64,000 bases of DNA, from assembly GCA_033065855.1 (NCBI GenBank), contig JAVXUO010003001.1, positions 868,001-932,000 of the forward strand. The letters run 5' to 3'. The stretch comes from Escallonia rubra (lineage: Eukaryota > Streptophyta > Magnoliopsida > Escalloniales > Escalloniaceae). Below, in pieces: positions 50,569 to 62,100 of the stretch. Under the pieces are notes generated by a model. It did no database searches. It saw only the letters and a list, made by a program, of their open reading frames with translations, and was not told the DNA's origin. Made by a program: the position numbers and the translations under genes. Positions within the stretch are counted from its first letter, which is position 1; each line of letters opens with the position of its first letter.

Positions 50569-53500
50569 GGTGCAATGTTTGCTGCTGGCTGCTTCCTACT
50601 AGAGACACTTCATGTACAGAGTCTCTAACCGTATTCATCAATAAGCAGCGTTCAGATTATTTTGATTGTGCGTGTCCACCCGAAGTGAATTGGAGACAAT
50701 TACTTTGGGAATCTTGCCTTGAGAAACATACCCTGTGATTCTCCTGTGTAAATAATTATTTGGACACTGTAAACTAATATTTGGCTTTTGATTCTTTAAG
50801 CCCTAAAATTTGGCTTTTGGACAGAAATGAGGCATAGAAGGATGTTAGCTGGATCTGTAGTCCTTGATAGCTAGCAACTAGTTTTACATGGTTCTGGCAC
50901 TCGAAGAGTTCTGAGCCGTGTGCTTAGGTTAGGGCAACCGAGGAAATAAAGAAATAGAGCAGAATTTCTATGAACAAAGGGAGCAGAATTTCTCAATCTT
51001 ATCTGTAGGTTCACAAGGATGGGGACATTTGTGCTAGGATATGAATTTCCTACTAAGCTCTGTTAGACCTTTAGTGGGATTTGTATGTCGTCACGAATGC
51101 TTTTGTCACTACAAATACTGATAAGTGATAAACATGGTGTATTTCTATTGCCTAAAATTAGGTGAGGTTAGTTCGGTTCTGTTTCCGATCGGTTTCAAAA
51201 AAGGGATCCACGAATTAAACCGAACCAAACCAAAGTCGGGTTTAGAAATGTGAAACCGAACCATGAGAATTTTTGGATGGTTTGGTTTGGATTGATTGGA
51301 GTTGATCGGTTTAAACAGTTTGGATCGTGTTTAAACGGTTTGGTGCTCACTCCTACGTCAAATGCTTCAATGAATTGTTTTTTGTGCAACGATCCAGATC
51401 TTTTAAGTACACTTTTCTCTAAAGCTACTATAGCTTATCTAGGAACTTATTCCATCTGCTTAAACATTTTCAGAAAACTTGCTATACTAGTTTAGATTCT
51501 CATTGTTGTTCATCTATAGAGTTACTACTGCAAATAGAAGCCAAGAAAATATTTTGAAAGTCAGTTACATATCCAGATGCGTCAGAGGGCACAACACAAA
51601 GGGGTTTACTTGAAGCTACCGTCAGCTTCCAGTTTCTGCAAATTGGCATGCCCCTTCGAAGCTAGCATTTACATTCATTGCCTGCACTCCATTTTAACAA
51701 CTCTTCTAACGAATTAGCTTTGGCTAACCTTTTCTCACATTTCATGTTCAATAATTGCTTCACAGTGTTCTTCATCTGGACCTTTAAATTACTGCATGGA
51801 GACTGGGGGTTAGCCTAGGTGTTGAAGCATGTAGTTGTGACTTGTGAGGTGTGAGTTGTTAAACCCACCCCATCCCTCTCTTCTCTTAGGAGACAAACAT
51901 AGACCACGGAAACGGTTAGCATCTACGTAAGTTGCAAGGATAAAAACAACAGTAATCTCCAAAACTGAGACAAAACCAAACCTGAATGATTCATATAATG
52001 TTCTCACATATGTTTCAACTGTGATATACTGAGCAACTACCAGTGGGAGCACCTTCACATGCTGCCCTTAATTCTCCTACCACTACTTGCTAAAGCAATA
52101 TCTCAACTGCCCTATTGAAAAACCTGAAAAGGGAATTAGCAAACAGGACCCGAGGGAAAAATCAGACAAGGTGAAAATAAAGATGCATGCTTACAACAAA
52201 TGATGCTTTATATTTTTGATGCAAAGACTATGGCATTTTCTTTTCTGTCCTGGTTACTAGTGGTACCCAATACAGTTTTAACAGACAAACCATTTAACGT
52301 GCAAAAAGCGTAACAAGAGAACAGATGGTGAACTTCATCTTTCATATAGTGAAATTTTCGTGCTCTGCTTCACCATGGAAGTAGGCAATTGCCGAATCAA
52401 GTTAAACCTTGTGTTCATTCCTATTTCGTTGTTGTTAATGCTTGCTTTTGATTACTAGCGACGTTGGGTTTGTTACAAGTTATAACAAACTAGCCCAATA
52501 AAAAATCCGAATTTACACTACTCAACCCCAATTGTAAACAAAAGCTTTATGAAATCACCATCATTTTCCTTGAACCTATGAAGATGAGAGCAGAAAACTG
52601 AAAGCATCTTTCGTTTTTTTTAGCCTTCAAAGAATAAACTTCATCAGAGCACCAGACAAATAAGGGTATAAATATAGACCAAGTCAATGGCTAGAGGCGA
52701 TGATTGTTTGTAAAAGCTAAAGGATGCTTCAAGATGTATATCGTATATGAGCCCCTCAAAGCACGAGAAGAAGCAGTCTTAACCATATTCATAACATGTA
52801 AGGAATACAAGGCTACACTACTAGCAGAAGCCAGTCAGTAAACTAACAACCCCTTCATAGTGATGATGTAGGAGTAACGAAATCTTAAAAAGACTCCAGT
52901 ATTCAAATTTCATCTTCTCATCGGTTCAAGTTCCATGCTATGGCAATTAGGCAATGATGCATGAATAATAAGATAGACAATCTTGCATTTCCACACGAGT
53001 ATTAGACTAATAGAAATTTCCAGAAGATAATAAACCTTTCACCCTGAGATAGACAACGTACTCCTATCTTCTAGACTTGTTATAGGTTTGCGTTGGCAGT
53101 TGGTCCTAAAGCATGGGAAGAGTTCAGGCTAACTGATTAGGCCACCTCTTTCATAAGTTCATTATGAGCTCTGTGAAACTAAAAATTTATACCATATATA
53201 TATCATTAAAGATCAAAAATACCTGAACCGTGCCTTTGTGTCTTCTCGATCCCTTTGTAACTCTATCTCAAATTTCTGCGCGCGTCCTCAAATTTGTCTC
53301 CGCACAGCAACTTCTAGTGGTTCTTCCTTTTTCAATCACATTCCATAAATCTGGCCTTGCTCGAAATTTCACTCACTAAAAAGAGCATGCACTATGACTA
53401 TTTCGGTTACAAAGCTTAAATGGAACATACTAGAACACACCTCACAAGGAGATAACTCAGCTGTACCTTTGACATAGCCTATTACAAGATATCACAGAAA
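50569..53500. other. Convergent intergenic region
   Basis: Lies between the 3' ends of the F-box and PLC-like genes and must hold both 3' untranslated regions. No further coding sequence was recognised. A small MITE-like segment is noted at 51159-51355. Confidence 0.5.
51159..51355. mobile_element. Possible MITE with CGGTTTGG-rich ends
   Basis: Left end TAGGTGAGGTTAGTTCGGTT, right end on the minus strand TAGGAGTGAGCACCAAACCG. The interior repeats AAACCGAACC and GGTTTGG motifs in both orientations, a pattern common in plant MITE and retroelement ends. No target duplication was verified. Confidence 0.35.
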
Positions 53501-56383
53501 CTACAAGAAGAATAAGTGAAATAAGTAAAGAGCTAGCAGACTTTTTGGAGTGTGGTTTTGTGAAGCATATCCTGTTAACTGAACAGATCCGGAAAAACTT
53601 CCTCCAGTATTGGCTGCTGGAGTTGTGGCTGCTGGAGTTGTATTAGATACAGAAATATTTTTGCACACTCCAAAAGGTGCTCCTGCCTGCAGATTCCAAC
53701 AAAGATGTGAGTTTGACTATAAATGTCATCTTATAAAGATGTCATGTTGCATCAAGAATCCATCTACCAGTTGATTTTACTAAGCAATTATCAACTCGGG
53801 ATAATGTCACATCAAGGTTTCTAGAGTTGATGAAGAAACTCCTAGATATGATGTTGAGAGATTCTTTACACTTTAATATATAGATGTTGCAATCCATCAT
53901 GTGCCCGCCACAGATTTTATGCTAGCTAAACTATTAGGCAAAGTTCTAAATGTTCATTTTCCTATTAAATTTTGGTCAAGATGGAAACGAGAACACGGAA
54001 TGCGACAATTTTTTTTTTTTCCATAATTGAAGCCAAAATTTTGTCAAGAAGAAGCCAAAACTTATTCACCATCTTCTGCTCCTTTGCTACCTTAGTTGAT
54101 GAGGATGCCTTTAAGAAATTAGTAAGTGGAACAACTTTGTAAGGATATTGCTAAAAATATATATATAGCAAGGTGGGTGTGTGGGGTGGGGGGTGGGGGG
54201 GGGGGGGGGGGGGTATGGGGTTGCCATTGCTTAAGGAAATCCAAGAAAACATTTAACGTTGATTAGAGACCCAAAATCAAGTCAAAAGGCAATACAATTG
54301 CGGTGAAAAAACATTTGCTACTGATTAGGAAGTTCAAGCAAACATTGCCACCACCGTAAGGTGGAAAAAGAAGAAACACCTTGACTTCGACTTCCATTAA
54401 ACCAAAACTTTGGATGGACGACTTGGAAATTGAGGTGATCCGTAATCAGTATAAGCTGTAGCAACTTAATGGACAACTTATCCTCTCAAATGGTTACATA
54501 GAAAATCATGAGATATCAAAACGAGGGAAATATCATGAACAACTTAACTGAAATGCATCACCAAAGCTAATGACTTCTCAAGAAAGAGATGTGGACAGAC
54601 CTGGCAGGCAGTGACAGTACTACACCCACATAGTGTCTGGCCATTCATCTTATCCACAGCATTAAAAACACCTCCTCCATCACTCCTCTGTGAGGTTTCC
54701 AGTTACAATGCTTAATAGAATCAGAGTCATAAACATAAGATTTCCAATAGTCAAAAATGTTTATACCATGTAGAAGTTTACTGCCAAGAAGTTGGGAATC
54801 GCATTCCCCGCCACTTTATAGCATGAACCAATCATATCAACAAGTGGAGCCGAATGCTCTTTGCAGGCTTCAGCTTGAACTGGTATTGAGGGGAAGTAAT
54901 TTTGTAGAAAAAGAGATGCAGATTTTGAATTGAGTGGCTTTGATTCTTTTCTGTTTGAGCACGAACCTTGCACCATACCACCATCTCCAGCTAAAATCCG
55001 TTGCATACAGCGTTGCTATTAGATAAAGCACATACAAGCCACATTTTTAGATTACCACATTTAAGTAGTACTTACGCTCATTTTCCACCATGTACCTCCA
55101 CTGGTAAGCAATCCCCTCAACCGGTTCTTTTGACGAGTCAGACGTGAAAACCAATAACCGATGATTTTCTTTGGTCATAGTTGTTACAGTGGGCCAATCC
55201 TCGCCCTTCTTCGGCATCTTGGACACCGGAAACCAATACTTATCCAGCCCGGCATCAATGAACAACCTTGTCAACCCTTTTGGTGTATGCACGTAATCCT
55301 CGATTATAATTGTTACAATCTCTGAAGGGTTCTCACTCAAAAATGCTTCGACTTCCCTCAATGTATTAATTGCTGGTTGCTGAAAAGATCACAAATGCAT
55401 ATATTGGGAACTTATTCGGATAGACGCTCACTCGAATCTCTAAATAGACTTAAAGTAAATTATAGCTTACAAAAGCGGTGAAATTGAAGCATTGCCCACG
55501 CAACGAATGACAGAGCCAAATATCGTTCTCAAAGTCATACATGTCCAACATCAATCCCCTTACTCCATTCTAAGCGAGACCATCAGACAAATGAAAGAGA
55601 TTAACACAGAAGGAGAACAAATGTAGCATGTGCTTTATGCTTGTAAGTACGTGCTCTTAAAAACAGGAAGATAGCCAAGAATCACGCCAAATCACATACT
55701 CTCAATTGATTAGTGACAGTGTCTTCCTGATTGTAAAATGTAACTCTCTGAGCACCTGTCAACAGTGGCGCATCCACAATCGAAAATGCATTATGGGTCA
55801 CCAGCCATGAGTACTTGTTGAAGGGTAAATCGTTGATCTGTTTCATTACAAATTGCACAAAGGAAAAAGAAGAAAATAAATAATAGCACACCACCACTGA
55901 AAACTAACTTGAGATTACATGGCCAAAAGGTCGTGAGAATTATGTGCTTGTTCACATCACAATTGTTCCTAAAAACCACGTTAGCGACCAAATTTGAACA
56001 GTTTAGCGACAAATGAAATACTGGACAACAGAAAAGAGCTCACGATTGAAGTGGGTGAGGTAGCTTGGCCTCTGGTGCAGAATGGCTGTGTCTTGTCCAG
56101 CACCGGACAATTGCCGCAGTAGAGTCCAGGCCCACAATCAGTGGCCGCAGAACAAGAGTCCAAAAGCTGCACAATTATACGAAAGTTAAGCTGAATTATG
56201 CTAAAACGAAAACAAAAATGTATGGATCTATATATAGTGAAAAGAAGAACCCGAAACCTGGCAATTGCCGTCAGAACAAGCTGTTGCGGTGATGACAAAG
56301 GCAGTTGAGCTTAGTAGTAGTAACAAAAAGGAGAGGTGGCCATTTGCAGGAGCTCGGCATCTTCGTATGCAGTACGCCAACAT
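53501..56383 (-). CDS. Secreted, probably GPI-anchored PLC-like phosphodiesterase (PI-PLC X-domain protein, At5g67130 type)
   Basis: Eight exons on the minus strand: 56258-56383 (start), 56044-56166, 55700-55837, 55471-55569, 55076-55379, 54767-54990, 54601-54687 and 53501-53686. They join in frame to 428 residues, about the length of At5g67130. A hydrophobic signal segment (LSFLLLLLSSTAFVITATA, residues about 18-36) is followed by a Cys-rich block (SCSAATDCGPGLYCGNCP), then the PLC-like barrel: YSWLVTHNAFS with the expected catalytic His, GVRGLMLDMYDFENDIWLCH with the second His, EIVTIIIEDYV, and WPTVTTM. A Cys-containing tail (GQTLCGCSTVTACQ … GVCKN), a Ser/Thr/Pro-rich stretch and a hydrophobic C-terminus suggest GPI anchoring. 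The substrate is unproven. The frame extends upstream without an ATG, so 56383 is the first Met. Confidence 0.94.
54172..54220 (+). repeat. Long G-run in the last intron of the PLC-like gene
   Basis: Starting with GGTGGGTGTGTGGGG, the tract continues into an uninterrupted run of more than 20 G. It can form G-quadruplexes on the plus (non-transcribed-RNA) strand; the pre-mRNA carries the C-run. Length may be uncertain because such runs are hard to sequence. Confidence 0.8.
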
Positions 56384-59114
56384 GGGTACTGGAGTTGCAG
56401 AGCTACAGAGAAAGGCTTGAGGGGTACTCACACTTGAAGTATTCCGGGTAGACAGAGATAGAGACAGAGACAGAGACAGAAAAGCAAAAGTTCACACTTC
56501 ACACTCTGCGTGTGAGAGAGAGAGAGGGGGAAGAAGTGCCAAATTTTGTGTTCCAACTTCTAAATTATGGTGTGGGCTTATATTTTTGCCAAATTTTCCC
56601 TTCTGACTTCTAAATGATGAGACGGTCTCATGTTTTTGTCATTTATGCTTTGAGACGGTTATACTGCTTCAACTGAGTACTCCTTCGAAAATAATATCTT
56701 CATGTTTTAGTTTTTGTAGCATTTTTTGCTTGCAAATCGGGGATGCTAGTGACATTCTTCGCGAATACCATAACTTTACCTAAATCTAAATGGGTTTTAA
56801 CTATATTATTACCGAATGAGATGTCACTATAATATGTTCTAAGTTCTAACCAACGCTTCACATTTGGTTGATGACGCTGAAATCATCATATGTATTTCTT
56901 ACGCTATAAGAGATTTGGTACGTTTGGAGGTTTTAAAGTGGTAGTTTCTACTTGTGTCTATGATATAAATCCAACAAAAAATTCTTGTTGTATAGATTAA
57001 TAGGACATAAAAAAAAGCAAGACATACTAAGTTTAATATAATTGGTGATATCGACCAAAAAGTAATTGAACATCAAAAGTCATACAACGAGACAACTTGG
57101 AAAATTTGACATCTAAAATTACATTAAACTTGATATAAATAATTGTCTACCACTCACGGTGCCGTTGATTTTATTATTTTTTTTTGGTAAAACGATGGCG
57201 TGTATGACAATAACTTTTTCTACTCGTTGATTTTCATTGTTACTTCTAAGTTTGAATTTTTAGCTGCGACATAAGTCAAACACGTACGAAAAATAAAGCT
57301 TTACCATAATAATTGCCTATCTACTACTCCACATGTGGTGAGTGATGTGACGTGGGAGCAAATGAGTAGTTAACTTTATTTCTTCAACTTATCTTTTTCA
57401 GATAGTAACCAATTTGTACATTATTTAATTTTGCCTTCAGGGATTGTTCTTGACTCTTCTTTATAGGGTTTCAATTTATGCTTTTCACGTGGTGGGGCAA
57501 GTTAGGCTATTCGCAGCCGCAGGCTGGGCTACTTCTTCTGTGATGGGGATGATCGGTTTGTTTATGCACGACTGAAGAGGAACAATTGTCGCCTAAAGTT
57601 AAAAACCATTACTAAAGACAATAAGTATTTGATGCTAAAAGGAAAAACTTCGTCTAATACTGTGCAGACGGTTCACTTGTAAATTTTGAGAATGTAAACT
57701 CTCGTATGTTTCATAAAAAATGAGAGTGAATATGCCACAGTCATTTGGTGTAAAAGAGAATCATCAACTAATTTCAACTTGAATACCAACGTCCTACCGA
57801 ACAAGCATCGATGGAGCAGCAGCTTCAAACAAAAGTGGTTTATCTTCTATGCGAATGGATCAGGATTCTCTGATGTATAGTAGAGATGTTGTACAATATT
57901 TAGCGACAAAATATTGTCAGCCGAAAGTGTTTTATCGATATTACTGCAATTTATAATAATAATCTTTTGTTGCTAAAAAATATTTAGCGGCATTTTTTTA
58001 TACAATACATTTAATGTACAGCAAAGAATCATGATCCTACCCGAATAATCAAATTGAAACTCCGCCGCATAGAGAGAAAAGCATTCTTAAATCCCAAAAA
58101 TCTGTAACCAATGACGATTTTCAAAACATACAGACCGTTGAAATTTCTTTCTTTTAGAGTCTATTTATCCAAAATGCAATATGTACATGCCATGATGAGA
58201 CGCATCATGCAAGCAGATCCGTCTAAAGCTTCTTTGCATATTTCGTTGATTTTATTATTATTATTTTTCCAGTTTTGAGCAAAAACCCCTGCTAACCTCT
58301 GGAGTGATTATAAAGCAAATTAAAATAAAAAAACATACTACCACGCTTTTCACAAAAATAGAGTGACATGGAAAGACGTAGGATTCCCATTAAACTGACT
58401 CTTTGGATTTGCATGAGCGACAGCCGAGGCCCTATCTATACCTTTTTCTTTTAAAAAATTGTTTCAGAAAATCTCCTTGATCCCCATCGTTCTCTTAATC
58501 TAGGAATTGAAGGCATCATTTATAAATTGCAACCCCTAAGCTAAAAACATGAAACTATGAACACTAGAAGGTCGAGAACAAATGCCTCTGAGCTCCGAGA
58601 CAGTGAAGAGCGCAAACTAACGGGTGTGCTCTTCCAAACTATCGGACTCCAAGACCAAAATGTGAGACTTGCGTACAGATGTTAGCAGCGCATCACTAGA
58701 ACCCAATGAAAGTTTCACTAGAACTGGACTATCATATGACAGAATCAAGTATAGTGATAACTGATATCAGCTCTGCTATACCATAGGTTGCATTTTCAGT
58801 TTCACAAAACAGAAGATCCCCCTAAGGCTATGGTCTGTCGAGAACAATCGTTAGTACATTCACAAATCAGCTCCTAATCATGGAGAATCAGTGCGAGAGA
58901 GCATAGTTCCATGAAGCTTGAATTCTTTCTCGCTTGGGTGAGATTTGGGGTAAGCAAAATGATATGAAGCCGGTGAGTTCTCGCTGAAGATGGCAATGGC
59001 CTTTCCAGCAGCAAAACAATTAAAGAATCTCTAAAGCCTAGACGGTAAAGAAGAACGAAATGTCTAACTGATCAAGAATGACAAAAATGAGCTAAGGTTA
59101 AAATGAACGCTTGA
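56384..59114. other. Promoter of the PLC-like gene and 3' flank of the CLF gene
   Basis: Both genes read on the minus strand. Close to the PLC start are an (AGACAG)n-like microsatellite (about 56453-56481) and a (GA)n run (about 56513-56526), probably in the 5' leader. The CLF-type 3' untranslated region should lie just left of 59115. No other gene was seen. Confidence 0.5.
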
Positions 59115-62100
59115 TTAAGCAATCTTCTTCGCACGACCACCAGAAGGAGCAAGTTCCTCTTTTTTGGAACCAGATGGCTCAGGCTTTCTTGCCCAAGCAG
59201 GAGCCCTGTCCGGCTCATAACGGTAATCATAAAAGAGTTCCTCCCCAGCACAAATTCGTTCCTTGGCAAATATGCCCACCCTGTGATCCCCAGCCACCAT
59301 GATGACCTGTCAAAAATGTTACAAATGCAAATAAAATTTCTACACAGTTTTTGATCCATTTAGTATTCAAATTTAGGGCACATAGGTACCTTTGCATAAC
59401 AATTTGGATCTGGCGAATGGTTGGCAAACTTCAACTTGTCACCCTTTCGAAAAGCATCAAGAACATACTGCACTACATAGATAGATAAATGTGGTTTAGA
59501 ATCCAGTCAAGAAGAAAAATCTCATTCAAGAAGGCTCCATGAAGTGTCGTGCCTGATCATTCAGATTGAAGAGAAATGAGGAGTTTTCACGATCGTAGAT
59601 CTTGCCACGCTTGTCTGCTTCACGATGCGATATCAATTCACCAGTGTACTCCCCAAGGTATTCGTGTTTGGCAACGCTATTCTGAAAGCCACTGAAGATG
59701 AGTCACCGGCAGGAGAACAAGCGCAAACATCAGTCTATCCTAGTAATTACCTTCAAGAAAGCTCCCCAACCTGATACATCAGACCTTCCCAGCAACACCT
59801 GTACATCAATAGGTGCCAAAAGAAATTATAACCAGTTCACAATCTTGTCATACTATTGAGCTGATCCAGTAGAGCCTAGCTTTTTGACGCAAGCCAAACC
59901 TTGAAAGTTGTTTGACAGGCAACCAAAATTTTATCTTTCAATTATTTAAAATCCAAATGAATAATAAGAAAAAATTGAACATCTATGAGCAAAACATATG
60001 GTATCCACCACACTATTTTGAGCCCAAAATCAAAACAATAAGCCTATATTGTGTTTCAACATAACAATTTCAAGTAGGCGTCTCTCGTTGTAACTTATAT
60101 CGTAAGAAATGGTTCAATCATATCAATTAGAAAAGAAAAAAATGCCAACTGTACATGTGATTTTAGAAAGATTGATATCTGCATACGCATACAAAATTTC
60201 AACAGATATGTACTCGATACTAAAGAGGAAGTCCCACAAGTAAAAGAAAAGGAAGGCAACCTAGTGCACAAGGTTCCAGCAATTGCAAGTTCTGGGGAAG
60301 GATTATGTGCACAACCTTACCCAACTTTTAGTGGAGAGGCCGTTTCCACGTTTGTAAATACCGACTCCAGGCAGTGGCGGAGCCAGACTTTTATTTCAGG
60401 AGGTGCTAAAATACATCAAAATCAGTAAATTTTTTTATAAGTAAAAAATAACACACAAAAACAGAGTGCATTTTCTTAACTTGTTAGTACCTTCTTAATT
60501 ATTTAATAATGTATCGTATACTCCAAATCAAGAAGAACACTACGCGAACTTTCCCCACAAGTGACAGGTGAAGCAGTAGATGTTTCTCCGTACAGCAGCG
60601 ATAATAAGCTGATAATTTACAAGGAGTTAAAAAAAAAAAAAGAGGGAGATTAATTGAATCTCGACAGTGGAAAATGATTGTCAACATAATCGATTTAAAG
60701 AACCTTGTTGTCTAGCGTCAATGGTGGAGGGCCACCATGTGTAAATTCGCTGGAAATAGGCCAAAAAGGACATTTACTCCCCCAGCATTCCATGATAAAA
60801 ATCAGCAATCAGCAATAAATAAAGAATGGAGAAGAAATGGTGGCTTCCTGTGAGGTAGGTACAAGATAGGACAGCTTTGAATGGAGAAGAAATGAATGGA
60901 GAAGAAAAGGACAGTACCCCCTCCCCTGCCCCCCTTTTCAACGCCCCCACCCACCCCAAGCTCCCCAAGAACCTTTATCTCCCTCTAAAAAGTTCTCTCT
61001 CTCTCTCTAGGATTTTTTTCCTCGTCTGTTCACTCGTGTTCACAGATGGGAGGTGAATGGTGCTGTTAAAATGGTACAAATCTGCTATTTGGTGGAGAGA
61101 AGAACATGATACCCCAGCCCCCAGGCCCTCTCTTTTTGATGTGCGAGTGGGTGGTGCTCTTCCTCAACTCTTAGATCTCTCTTTCTTCTCTTCTTGTTTC
61201 TCTTTTTTCTCCCATTTTCTCTGTCCAAAAAACCATCGTCCTCACTGAAAGTAGAGCTTCATCAAAACAAGGTTTGTGTGATTGTGAGTGAAAAAAAACT
61301 ATATATATAATTATTTTTTTCAAAATCTGAGGGGGTACATTAGCCCTCCCTCGTACAAGCGTGGCTCCGCCCCTGACTCCAGGTCAAGATACATCATCCC
61401 TATCATTGAGCAAGCTCGCCCTCTAGAAGCCCAGAAGATAGAAAATTGAAAATCAAAAACCTGCAAAATTGTATTACGAGTATCTTTTGGTATGAGTTCC
61501 CACCGATGGTGCATCTCATTTGAGCACCGTAAACTTTGATCATTAGCACTTGACAGATCGCCTTCCACCTCTTAAAGACCATCTAAGCAACTCTTGTAAA
61601 ACAGAAATCCTTCGAGTAATACTAACGAAAAAGAAAAGTTCTTTCTGTCATTTATGCAGTTTAGCCCTTTACAAAATACTGTAGCATGAAATATTTACCT
61701 GGATCCTCTATCTACCTAGGGTATCTCAGCTTGACGAGTACTGTATACCCATTTTTAGAGAACTCCATTCTTGTATTCAAATAAGAAAACTGAAAGCCTT
61801 CTAGGCCAGAACAATTTTTTTTTCTCATACATTAATTAGCAGTGTTAATTAATGTATGAGAAATTTAGCAGTAAAGGTCAAAGGAACTACTCCCTCTGTC
61901 CCTAATTAATTGTTCATATTTCCTTTTTGGGCTGTCCCAAAAAATTAATCACTTTCCAAATTAAGAAAGATTCTATAAGTGTTTTTCCATGTTTACCCTT
62001 CTTACATTTTCTTTATTCTATTTCTCTCTCCACATTTAATCCTCCACCAACCCATTTTTCTCTCTCCTAGCCCACTTTCTTCCCTCCCTATCTCTTTCTC

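Noticed and set aside
52080-53500. Additional exons beyond the PLC-like stop codon
   Set aside because: The last exon already has a stop after a hydrophobic GPI-type tail, total length fits the family, and no further similarity was seen.
56384-56431. Longer N-terminus for the PLC-like protein starting at 56431
   Set aside because: That codon is GTG, not ATG, and plants do not normally start there. The first in-frame ATG (56381-56383) gives a normal signal peptide and expected total length.
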